The position numbers and the translations under genes are program-made. 7,106 bases of DNA, from contig DASUIE010000051.1 of assembly GCA_036273175.1 (NCBI GenBank), positions 1 to 7,106 on the forward strand, read 5' to 3'. Numbering within the stretch: the stretch's first letter is position 1; the number at the start of each line of letters is the position of its first letter. The notes under the pieces were generated by a model that did no database searches, was not told the origin of the DNA, and saw nothing but the letters and a program-made list of their open reading frames with translations. This document shows, piece after piece, positions 1-6,373 of the stretch. This DNA comes from DATARH01 sp036273175. GTDB lineage: Bacteria; Pseudomonadota; Alphaproteobacteria; ATCC43930; CGMCC-115725.

Positions 1-747
1 CGCGCGATCGACCGGGGGGACCATTTCCTGGTCAACGGGCAGAAAGTGTGGACCTCGGGCGCGCATTTTGCCGATTGGTGCTTTCTCTTGGTGCGCACCG
101 ACCCCGACAAGCCAAAGCATCACGGCATCACCTACCTGCTCGTGGATATGAAGACGCCGGGCATCACGGTGCGCCCGCTGGTGCTCCTCAACGGGCACCG
201 GCATTTCAACGAGGTCTTCTTCGAGGACGTCAAGGTTCCGAAGGAGAATGTGGTCGGCAAGATCAACGAGGGCTGGAAGGTCGCGATCACGACGCTGATG
301 TTCGAGCGCGGCGGCGCCGGCGGCCGCGACCATGCCGCGCAGATCGCCCGCCTCGTCGAGATCGCCAAGACGTTCCCGAACCGTCAGGAGCCGTCCTGGG
401 ACCAGACCCATATCCGGCAGATGATCGCCCAGCTCGCGATCGACGCGCAGGCGCTCAAGGTGACGCGCCTCAGGGGTCTCAGCCGGCGCTTGCGCGGCGA
501 GCCGCCGGGACCGGAAGGCTCGATCCTCAAGCTGTTCGGCTCCGAGCTGGCGCAGCGCATCGCCGACGCCTCGTCGACCCTTCTCGGCCCCTACGCGACC
601 ATCGACGGCCCGACCGAGGCGGTCGCCGACGCCTCGCGCTGGGCGCACCGAGTGATGGGTTCGCGGCAATACACGATCGCCGGCGGCACCAGTGAGATCC
701 AGCGCAACATCATCGGCGAGCGCGTGCTCGGCCTGCCGAAGGGGTAG
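1..747 (+). CDS. Acyl-CoA dehydrogenase, C-terminal part (5' end outside window)
   Basis: FAD-dependent enzyme that would desaturate an acyl-CoA at the alpha-beta position in the cytoplasm and pass electrons to ETF. The frame is open from base 1. The 248 visible residues begin in the middle beta domain, where VWTSGAHFAD (partial residues 16-25) is the usual FAD-contact segment, and continue through the helical C-terminal domain. Family members are about 390-400 residues, so roughly 150 are missing upstream. A Glu-Arg pair at partial residues 102-103 (FERGG) sits where isovaleryl-CoA dehydrogenase-type enzymes carry the catalytic Glu. The C-terminal GGTSEIQRNIIGER (228-241) lacks the Glu of the YEGT form used by medium-chain enzymes, which supports the helix-G Glu as base. 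The next gene starts 4 bases after the stop, so they are probably co-transcribed. Family call is firm; substrate is unknown. Confidence 0.95.
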   Translation, partial: RAIDRGDHFLVNGQKVWTSGAHFADWCFLLVRTDPDKPKHHGITYLLVDMKTPGITVRPLVLLNGHRHFNEVFFEDVKVPKENVVGKINEGWKVAITTLMFERGGAGGRDHAAQIARLVEIAKTFPNRQEPSWDQTHIRQMIAQLAIDAQALKVTRLRGLSRRLRGEPPGPEGSILKLFGSELAQRIADASSTLLGPYATIDGPTEAVADASRWAHRVMGSRQYTIAGGTSEIQRNIIGERVLGLPKG

Positions 748-751
748 GGAA

Positions 752-1108
752 GTGCCGAGCCCCGGCTCTCCAGACACGCCGCTCGACGTTCTCGGCTACG
801 AGCTCGTCCAGGAGCAGGCCGCCGCGCTCGGGCGGATGGGGCGGGCGCTGGAAACGGCGCTCGACGAGTTGCGGGAGTTCGACGCCACCCACCCATCGGC
901 CGACCAGGCGCGCCGCCACCTGGTGAGGAAGGCGGGGAAGGCCCTCTGGATGTTCATGGTGCAGCGCGAGGCGTGCGGCCTGCGCGACGGCGGCACGGTC
1001 GCGCGCGACTATAATGTGCCGGCCGAGGTGCTGCTGCAGTCCGGCTGTCCGCAGCCCGTCACCCACTATCGGCGGCGCCACCGCCACATCGCATCGAGGG
1101 TCGGATAG
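752..1108 (+). CDS. Small DUF6665-like protein of unknown function
   Basis: A 118-residue soluble protein with no signal peptide or membrane segment. I chose the GTG at 752 because it follows a purine-rich GGGGTAGGGA stretch and lies 4 bases after the ACAD stop. The in-frame ATG at 692 would overlap the ACAD by 56 bases and add a low-complexity Ser/Ala/Arg leader. The core LDVLGYELVQEQAAALGRMG (residues 11-30) reads as an amphipathic helix. It is followed by LWMFMVQREACGLRD and RDYNVPAEV, which I recall as the conserved pattern of DUF6665 in alphaproteobacteria; the name is from memory. The tail after about residue 100 is rich in Arg and His. No catalytic motif is visible. It sits between two ACAD genes, with its stop codon directly abutting the next ATG, so a role linked to those dehydrogenases is plausible but unproven. 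Confidence 0.82.
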   Translation: MPSPGSPDTPLDVLGYELVQEQAAALGRMGRALETALDELREFDATHPSADQARRHLVRKAGKALWMFMVQREACGLRDGGTVARDYNVPAEVLLQSGCPQPVTHYRRRHRHIASRVG

Positions 1109-2245
1109 ATGGATATCGGCTTTAGCGACGAGCAGGAATTGCTGCGCGACACGGCGCGCAAGTTTCTCGATGCCGCCTGCACCACCAAATACGTCCGTGA
1201 GCGGATGGCGACGGAAGCGGCGGTGACCCCCGAATTCTGGGCGCAGATCGCCGAGCAGGGCTGGCTCGGCATCCTGTTCGCCGAGGATGACGGCGGGATC
1301 GGCCTCGGCCTCACCGACCTGATCGTGCTGATGGAGGAGATGGGCCGCGCGGTGATGCCGGGCCCGTATCTGGCGACGCTGTTGGGTGGGCTGGCGATCC
1401 GCGAGGCCGGGAGCGCGGCGCAGCGGCGCGAATACCTGCCGCGCATCGCCGAAGGCGCGCTCAGGGCGACGCTCGCCGCGACCGAGCCTACCGCGCGCTG
1501 GGACGCCGCCGGCGTCACCCTCGCGGCGCGGCCGGGGCAGGGAGGGTATACGCTGTCGGGCACCAAGCTCTTCGTCCCCGACGCGCATCTCGCCGATAGT
1601 CTCGTCGTGGCCGCGCGCACGCGGGACGGAACCACGCTCGAAGACGGCGTCAGCCTGTTCGTCGTCCCGCGGGATGCGGCGGGAGTCTCGATCGCCCTGA
1701 TGCCCTCGATCGACGAGACGCGAAAGCTCTGCGAGGTGCGCTTTGACAATGTCGCCGTGCCCGGCGGGGCGCTGCTCGGCGAGCTGCACGGCGGCTGGCC
1801 CGCCTTGTCGCGGGTGTTCGACATCGTCTCGGTCGCGCTGTCGGCCGAAATGTGCGGCGGGGCGCAGCGGGTGCTCGACATGACCGTCGAATACGCCAAG
1901 CTGCGCGAGACCTTCGGCAAGCCGATCGGCAGCTACCAGGGCGTGAAGCACAAATGCGCCGACATGCTGGTCGAGGTCGAGAACGCCAAGTCATTGACCT
2001 ATTACGCCGCCTGGGCGGTCGACGGGAACGAGGCGGACGCGCCGCTCGCCGTGTCGATGGCGAAATCCTATGCCTCCGATGCGAGCCGCAAGGTGTCGAA
2101 TTCGGGGATCCAGCTCCACGGCGGCATCGGCATGACCTGGGAGCACGACCTCCACCTCTACATGAAGCGGGCCAAGGCGAGCGAGGTCGCTTACGGCGAC
2201 GCGACCTGGCACCGCGAGCGCATCGCGCGCCTCATGGGGGCATGA
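1109..2245 (+). CDS. Acyl-CoA dehydrogenase, possible non-catalytic partner subunit
   Basis: Complete 378-residue ACAD. The ATG directly follows the previous stop, with GAGGG at 1096-1100 as a well-placed ribosome binding site. The N-terminal helical domain (about 4-120) starts with the family's typical DEQELLRDTARKFL. A middle beta domain (about 120-220) and a C-terminal helical domain follow, with RETFGKPIGSYQ (266-277), the usual FAD/dimer-contact segment, and QLHGGIGMTWEHDLHLYMKR (335-354). Two things are missing compared with single-gene ACADs. The helix-G region reads FDIVSVALSAEMCGG, without the Glu-Arg seen in the upstream ACAD, and the C-terminus has no GTxEI motif but AYGDATWHRERIA. 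This resembles one partner of mixed-subunit ACADs such as the actinobacterial FadE28/FadE29-type enzymes. Being inactive alone is inference from these motif losses. Its stop overlaps the GNAT start by 4 bases. Confidence 0.95.
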   Translation: MDIGFSDEQELLRDTARKFLDAACTTKYVRERMATEAAVTPEFWAQIAEQGWLGILFAEDDGGIGLGLTDLIVLMEEMGRAVMPGPYLATLLGGLAIREAGSAAQRREYLPRIAEGALRATLAATEPTARWDAAGVTLAARPGQGGYTLSGTKLFVPDAHLADSLVVAARTRDGTTLEDGVSLFVVPRDAAGVSIALMPSIDETRKLCEVRFDNVAVPGGALLGELHGGWPALSRVFDIVSVALSAEMCGGAQRVLDMTVEYAKLRETFGKPIGSYQGVKHKCADMLVEVENAKSLTYYAAWAVDGNEADAPLAVSMAKSYASDASRKVSNSGIQLHGGIGMTWEHDLHLYMKRAKASEVAYGDATWHRERIARLMGA

Positions 2246-2775
2246 CTCTTCGGCTCGTCCCGCCCAGCCTCGCCGGGCTGCCGCAATACGCAGCGGCACT
2301 GGAGGCCGGGTGGTCGCCGAGCACGACGCAAAACGTCAGCGGCAGCCAGCTCGCCGCGCTCCGCGCAAACGCGACCGCCTTCCTCACCGAGCTGACCCGC
2401 CAGGACGGCACGATCCAGACCGCGAGCGGCGCGATCGTCCCGCGTCTTCCCGGGGCGGTGTTCTGGCTCGACGACGGCGAATTCTGCGGAGCGATCAACC
2501 TCCGCTATTGGCGCGGCAGCAACGAGCTGCCGCCGCACGTCCATGGCCATATCGGATATGCCGTGGTGCCGTGGAAGCGGCGGCGCGGCTATGCGACGCG
2601 GGCGTTGGCGCTGATGCTCCCGGTCGCGCGCGAGGCGGGACTGACCCGGCTCCAGATCACCTGCGATGACGACAACGAGCCGTCCCGCCGCGTAATTGTT
2701 GCCAATGGCGGCGTCTTCGAGCACGGCTATCCGGCGGACGGCAAAACCAAGCTCTTGTTCTGGATCGATCTATAA
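2242..2775 (+). CDS. GNAT family N-acetyltransferase (COG3981-like)
   Basis: A 177-residue protein predicted to transfer an acetyl (or other acyl) group from CoA to an amine; the acceptor is unknown. Its ATG overlaps the ACAD stop in an ATGA, implying translational coupling; the only nearby SD-like bases (GGGGG, 2236-2240) are too close to be a good site. The GNAT core is clear: HIGYAVVPWKRRRGYATRAL (103-122) holds the pyrophosphate-binding RRRGYA loop, and DDDNEPSRRVIVANGG (142-157) is the following beta5-alpha segment with its Asn and the helix that contacts CoA. The N-terminal LVPPSL...AALEAGWSP and the central PRLPGAVFWLDDGEFCGAINL match the predicted-acetyltransferase group COG3981 as I remember it. 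Length is normal for that group. It has no obvious step in acyl-CoA oxidation, so it may be a passenger or may act on a pathway protein or product. Confidence 0.92.
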   Translation: MTLRLVPPSLAGLPQYAAALEAGWSPSTTQNVSGSQLAALRANATAFLTELTRQDGTIQTASGAIVPRLPGAVFWLDDGEFCGAINLRYWRGSNELPPHVHGHIGYAVVPWKRRRGYATRALALMLPVAREAGLTRLQITCDDDNEPSRRVIVANGGVFEHGYPADGKTKLLFWIDL

Positions 2776-2787
2776 GCCGCCAAGCAC

Positions 2788-2794
2788 AGGGAGG
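2788..2794 (+). promoter_or_regulatory. Ribosome binding site for the small membrane protein
   Basis: AGGGAGG lies 5 bases before the ATG at 2800. It decides that start over the in-frame GTG at 2794, whose first base is the last G of this site. It is one of the strongest SD sequences in the window and the main evidence that the short gene is translated. Confidence 0.7.
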
Positions 2795-2799
2795 TGCGC

Positions 2800-2979
2800 A
2801 TGGGCATCTTCATCGAGACGGTGATCATCGCCGCAATCGTCTCCGTCGGCATCATCGCGTTGAGCCGGGCGATCAGTCGGGGCCTCACTATCTCGCGCCG
2901 GCCCGCGCATCATTCGGCTCCGCGAACGGGTGCGGACGCGGTGCCGCCCGAAGCGCAAATTCCCCCGCCGAACCACTAG
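2800..2979 (+). CDS. Small single-pass membrane protein, unknown function
   Basis: A 59-residue protein I do not recognise. Residues 1-21 (MGIFIETVIIAAIVSVGIIAL) form one strongly hydrophobic segment with a single acidic residue. A basic stretch (SRAISRGLTISRRP) follows, and then a Pro/Ala-rich, probably disordered tail ending PPPNH. Positive residues right after the helix suggest, by the positive-inside rule, a membrane anchor with its tail in the cytoplasm. There is no signal peptidase site of the AxA kind and no lipobox. It starts 24 bases after the GNAT gene with a strong ribosome binding site, and ends 46 bases before the acyl-CoA ligase start. The hydrophobic segment and good SD argue that it is real. 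A role is not inferable; recruiting neighbouring enzymes to the membrane is only a possibility. Confidence 0.65.
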   Translation: MGIFIETVIIAAIVSVGIIALSRAISRGLTISRRPAHHSAPRTGADAVPPEAQIPPPNH

Positions 2980-3011
2980 CCCCTCTCGACTTGACCCCCA
3001 GCGCCGGTGTC

Positions 3012-3018
3012 GGGAGGA
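3012..3018 (+). promoter_or_regulatory. Ribosome binding site for the acyl-CoA ligase
   Basis: GGGAGGA lies 7 bases before the ATG at 3026. It selects this start over the in-frame ATG at 2930, which would add 32 Arg/Pro-rich residues and overlap the small membrane protein gene. A closer ATG at 3018 is in another frame. Confidence 0.75.
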
Positions 3019-3025
3019 TGGCGCC

Positions 3026-4630
3026 ATGAGCGACCATCCCTACGACGCGCCCTTTCTCGGTCGGAACGAAGCGAATTTCACCGCGCTGACCCCGCTCAAT
3101 TTCCTCGCCCGCGCCGCGGCCATTTATCCCGACCGCGTCGCGGTGATCGACGACGACCGCCGCTTCACCTACCGCGAGTTCTACGCCCGCTGCCGCCGCT
3201 TCGCCGACGCGCTGCGCAAGCGCGGGATCGGCCGGGGCGACACGGTCTCGGTGATGGCGCCGAACGTGCCGGCACTGTTGGAAGCGCATTACGGCGTGCC
3301 GATGGCCGGCGGCGTCTTGAACGCGCTCAACTACCGCCTCGACCCGGCCACGATCGCGTTCATCCTCGGCCATGGCGAGGCCAAGCTGCTGATCGTCGAT
3401 CATGAGTTCGCGCCGGCGATCGCGAAGCTCAACCTGAAAATCCCTTTGGTCGAGATCGGCGGGACCACGCTCGGCACGGTCGAATACGAGGATTTCCTCG
3501 CCGAGGGCGACCCCGAGGCCGATTGGTCGCCGCCCGAAGACGAATGGGCGCCGATCGCGCTCAACTACACCTCGGGCACGACCGGCAACCCCAAGGGGGT
3601 CGTCTATCACCACCGCGGCGCGTTCCTGAATGCGCTCGGCAACGCGATCACCTTCGGCATGGACCGGCATTCGGTGTTCCTGTGGACCCTGCCGATGTTC
3701 CATTGCAACGGCTGGACCTATACCTGGGCGCTGTCGGCCATCGCCGGGACGCATGTATGCCTGCGCCGGGTCGACCCCGCGCCGATCTTCGCGGCGATCG
3801 CCAAGCATCGCGTGACGCACATGGCCGGCGCGCCAATCGTCCTCAACATGCTGGTCCACGCGCCAGATTCGGCGAAGCGCCGCTTCGATCACGTCGTCGA
3901 GGTCTCGACCGGCGGCGCCGCCCCGCCCGGCGCGGTGATCGAGGCGATGGAGCGGATGGGGTTCCGCGTGACCCATCTCTACGGCCTCACCGAAAGCTAC
4001 GGCCCGACCACGGTCTGTGCCTGGCAGGACGAGTGGGACGAGTTGCCGCTCCCCGGCCGGGTCGAGAAGATGGCGCGGCAGGGAGTCCGGCACGTCATGC
4101 TCGACGGACAGCGCGTCGTCGATCCGGCGACGATGGCGGATGTGCCGCCCGACGCCGAGACCATCGGCGAGATCGTCCTGCGCTCGAACACGCTGATGAA
4201 GGGCTACCTGAAGAATCCCAAGGCGACCGGCGACGCGTTCGCGTCAGGCTGGTTCCACACCGGCGACCTCGCGGTCATGCATCCCGACGGATATGTCGAG
4301 ATCAAGGACCGCTCCAAGGACATCATCATCTCGGGCGGGGAAAACATCTCGTCGATCGAGGTCGAGGAGGTGTTGTACCGGCACCCGGCGGTGATGGAGG
4401 CGGCGGTCGTCGCGCGCCCCGACCCGTTCTGGGGCGAGACGCCCTGCGCCTTCATCACCCTCAAGACCGATGCCGCCGCGGAGCCCGGCGAGATCATTGC
4501 CTTCTGCCGCGAGCGGATGGCGCATTACAAGGCGCCGAAGCACGTCGTCTTCGGCCCGCTGCCGAAGACCTCGACCGGCAAGATCCAGAAATACGCGCTG
4601 CGCGAACAGGCGAAGGACATTTCTCCGTGA
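3026..4630 (+). CDS. Acyl-CoA synthetase (AMP-forming), LvaE/DmdB-like
   Basis: A 534-residue cytoplasmic ligase of the ANL superfamily. It activates a carboxylic acid with ATP to an acyl-adenylate and then to the CoA thioester. The key motifs are present: the P-loop YTSGTTGNPKGV (181-192), YGLTESYGP (319-327) for adenine binding, GWFHTGDLA (408-416) with ribose-binding Asp414, KDRSKDIIISGGENIS (427-442) with hinge residues around Asp428/Arg429, and the C-terminal PKTSTGKIQK (513-522) with catalytic Lys519. Length is normal. The segment CAWQDEWDELPLPGR and the N-terminal architecture resemble the medium/short-chain group that includes methylmercaptopropionate-CoA ligase DmdB and levulinate-CoA ligase LvaE. 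Its stop overlaps the SDR start by 4 bases. Given the SDR, kinase and DUF6285 genes behind it, activation of a keto- or hydroxy-acid is the likely role. The substrate is inferred from context only. Confidence 0.95.
   Translation: MSDHPYDAPFLGRNEANFTALTPLNFLARAAAIYPDRVAVIDDDRRFTYREFYARCRRFADALRKRGIGRGDTVSVMAPNVPALLEAHYGVPMAGGVLNALNYRLDPATIAFILGHGEAKLLIVDHEFAPAIAKLNLKIPLVEIGGTTLGTVEYEDFLAEGDPEADWSPPEDEWAPIALNYTSGTTGNPKGVVYHHRGAFLNALGNAITFGMDRHSVFLWTLPMFHCNGWTYTWALSAIAGTHVCLRRVDPAPIFAAIAKHRVTHMAGAPIVLNMLVHAPDSAKRRFDHVVEVSTGGAAPPGAVIEAMERMGFRVTHLYGLTESYGPTTVCAWQDEWDELPLPGRVEKMARQGVRHVMLDGQRVVDPATMADVPPDAETIGEIVLRSNTLMKGYLKNPKATGDAFASGWFHTGDLAVMHPDGYVEIKDRSKDIIISGGENISSIEVEEVLYRHPAVMEAAVVARPDPFWGETPCAFITLKTDAAAEPGEIIAFCRERMAHYKAPKHVVFGPLPKTSTGKIQKYALREQAKDISP
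4613..4617 (+). promoter_or_regulatory. Ribosome binding site for the SDR gene
   Basis: AAGGA lies inside the end of the ligase gene, 9 bases before the GTG at 4627. It supports that non-ATG start, which overlaps the ligase stop as GTGA. Confidence 0.6.
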
Positions 4631-5400
4631 CGGCGGTTCCAAGTTTCGACATCACCGGCGAGGTCGCGCTCGTCACCGGCGCGTCGAGCGGGATCGGGCG
4701 GCATCTGGCCGAGGTGCTCGCCGCCGCCGGCGCCAATGTCGCCCTCGCCGCGCGGCGGCAGGAGGTGCTGGCCGAGGTCGCGGCGGGTATCGGGAAGACC
4801 GGCGGCAAATGCCTCGCGGTGTCTTGCGATGTGACGAGCCGAGACAGCATCGCCGCCGCGCTCCAAGCGACCGAGGACAAGCTCGGCCCGGTCTCGATCC
4901 TCGTCAACAATGCCGGCGTCGTCGTCTCCAAGCCGTTCTTCGACCACACCGAGGCGGATTGGGACCATGTCATCGACACCAACCTCAAGGGCGCGTTCTG
5001 GGCGGCGCGCGAGTTCGCCGCGTACCTGGTCGCGAAAAAGCGCGGCGGCCGTATCGTCAACATCGCCTCGGTGCTGAGCCACCGCACGATCGCGCGGGTG
5101 CCGAGCTACCTCGCCGCCAAGGCCGGGCTCGCGCACCTGACCGCCGGCATGGCGATGGAGCTGGCGCGGTACAACATCCTCGTCAACGCGATTGCGCCCG
5201 GCTATGTGGGGACCGATTTCAACCGCGACTTCCTCGAAAGCGAGGCCGGGCTGAAGCTCGCCGCGCGGGTGCCGATGAAGCGGGTCGGCCAGGTCGAGGA
5301 TCTCGGCGGCGCCCTCCTGTTTCTTGCGTCCCCGGCAAGCGCCTATGTGACCGGCGCGGTGATCGCGGTCGATGGCGGCCACGGCGTCGCCGCGATCTGA
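4627..5400 (+). CDS. Short-chain dehydrogenase/reductase, LvaD-like
   Basis: A 257-residue classical SDR that interconverts a hydroxyl and a keto group using NAD(P)H. The Rossmann motif TGASSGIG is at 17-24 and NNAG at 94-97. The catalytic tetrad is Asn119, Ser148, Tyr161 and Lys165 (SYLAAK), with the usual 13-residue Ser-Tyr spacing. The Arg pair at 43-44 after beta-strand 2 (LAARR) favours NADP(H). The C-terminal TGAVIAVDGG is typical. The GTG start at 4627 overlaps the ligase stop and places MTAVPSFDITGEVALVTGAS in the normal N-terminal layout. In the P. putida levulinate pathway the SDR LvaD reduces the 4-keto acyl-CoA to 4-hydroxyacyl-CoA; gene order here suggests the same kind of step, though a 3-hydroxyacyl-CoA dehydrogenase role is also possible. 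The frame stays open upstream through the ligase, but that part is a shadow. Confidence 0.95.
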   Translation: MTAVPSFDITGEVALVTGASSGIGRHLAEVLAAAGANVALAARRQEVLAEVAAGIGKTGGKCLAVSCDVTSRDSIAAALQATEDKLGPVSILVNNAGVVVSKPFFDHTEADWDHVIDTNLKGAFWAAREFAAYLVAKKRGGRIVNIASVLSHRTIARVPSYLAAKAGLAHLTAGMAMELARYNILVNAIAPGYVGTDFNRDFLESEAGLKLAARVPMKRVGQVEDLGGALLFLASPASAYVTGAVIAVDGGHGVAAI

Positions 5401-6373
5401 CCGGCTGGCGCGGTTTCTCGCCGAGGCAAGCGGGGCGCGAACGGTCGAGATCGGCGAGATGGCCCTGCTCGAAGGCGGGGCGATCCAGCAGAATTGGGGG
5501 TTCGACGCCAGCTTCGACGGCGCGCCGCAACGGCTCGTCCTGCGCACGGATTCGCCGACCGGCGTCCCGGCGAGCCTCTCCCGCCCACAGGAATTCGAGG
5601 TGCTCCGGGCGGTGTTCGCCGCCGGCGTCGCCGTACCCGAGCCGCTCTATGTCTGCCCCGATCCGGCGGCGATCGGCCGCCCGTTTTTCGTGATGCGGCG
5701 GCTGCCGGGCCACGCGATCGGGCGGGTCATCACCCGGGACCCGGCGCTCGACCCGATCCTCCCCGATCTCGCCGCCCGGCTCGGAACCGAGATCGCGCGC
5801 ATGCAGCGCGTGCGCGGTCTCGATTTCCTGCCGCCCGACCGCGGGCCGGAGGGGCAGATCGCCGCCTTCCGCGCCTATCTCGACACCCGCCAGCCGCGGC
5901 CGGTGCTCGAATGGGGGCTGCGCTGGCTGGAGACGCATCTGCCCGATCCGCTGCCTCCCGTGCTGTGCCACCGCGATTTCCGCACCGGCAACTACCTCGT
6001 CGACGGCACCGAGCTCTCCGGCATCCTCGACTGGGAGTTCGCCGGCTGGGGCGACCCGGACGAGGACCTCGCCTGGTTCTGCTGCAAAGGCTGGCGCTTC
6101 GCCCGGCTCGACCGCGAGGCCGGCGGGATTGCCGACCGCGAGCACCTTTACCGCGGCTACGAGGCGGAGTCGGGCCGGCGGATCGACCCGGAGCGGCTGC
6201 GCTTCTGGGAGATCGTCGCCAATATCCGCTGGGCCGTTGTCGCCCTGCAGCAGAGCGACCGTTATATCCTCGGCGGCGAGCAGAGCCTCGCCCGCGCGAT
6301 CACCGGGCGGCGGGCCACCGAATGCGAGTTCGAGCTGCTGTGGCTCCTCGACCCGGATGCGAGGCCCGGCTGA
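5372..6373 (+). CDS. APH-family phosphotransferase, LvaA/ACAD10-11-like acyl-CoA kinase
   Basis: A 333-residue protein with the aminoglycoside-phosphotransferase/choline-kinase fold. Visible motifs are the nucleotide loop LEGGAIQQNWGFD (33-45), an Arg (LVLR, Arg58) where typical kinases carry the ATP-binding Lys, the Brenner motif HRDFRTGN (200-207) with catalytic Asp202 and Asn207, and the metal-binding ILDWEF (218-223, Asp220). The GGAIQxNW loop and the PFFVMRRLPGHAIGR segment place it in the group next to ACAD genes, including bacterial LvaA and the kinase domains of mammalian ACAD10/ACAD11, which phosphorylate 4-hydroxyacyl-CoAs. It is therefore unlikely to be an antibiotic-resistance enzyme. 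The ATG at 5372 overlaps the SDR by 29 bases; the next ATG (5459, residue 30) would remove the first strand. No clear SD precedes it, so translation is probably coupled. Substrate remains inferred. Confidence 0.92.
   Translation: MAATASPRSDRLARFLAEASGARTVEIGEMALLEGGAIQQNWGFDASFDGAPQRLVLRTDSPTGVPASLSRPQEFEVLRAVFAAGVAVPEPLYVCPDPAAIGRPFFVMRRLPGHAIGRVITRDPALDPILPDLAARLGTEIARMQRVRGLDFLPPDRGPEGQIAAFRAYLDTRQPRPVLEWGLRWLETHLPDPLPPVLCHRDFRTGNYLVDGTELSGILDWEFAGWGDPDEDLAWFCCKGWRFARLDREAGGIADREHLYRGYEAESGRRIDPERLRFWEIVANIRWAVVALQQSDRYILGGEQSLARAITGRRATECEFELLWLLDPDARPG

Noticed and set aside
710..1951. 413-codon open frame on the minus strand over the DUF6665-like gene and second ACAD.
   Set aside because: Arg/Ala/Gly/His-rich composition with no family motif, lying opposite clear genes. 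It is a GC-rich shadow.
2990..3018. CTTGAC at 2990-2995 resembles the alphaproteobacterial -35 box, in the gap before the ligase gene.
   Set aside because: At 17 bases spacing the -10 position reads GGAGGA, which is the ribosome binding site and nothing like TATAAT/CTATAT. The transcript would also start almost at the ATG. No promoter is claimed.
2888..4093. 401-codon open frame on the minus strand over the ligase gene.
   Set aside because: It lies opposite a ligase with all its motifs intact. The translation is low-complexity and charged with no recognisable domain.
3523..5400. Possible 625-residue fusion with a long extension before the SDR.
   Set aside because: The part before 4627 is an out-of-frame reading of the ligase. 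The SDR has a proper GTG start with an AAGGA site and a normal N-terminus.
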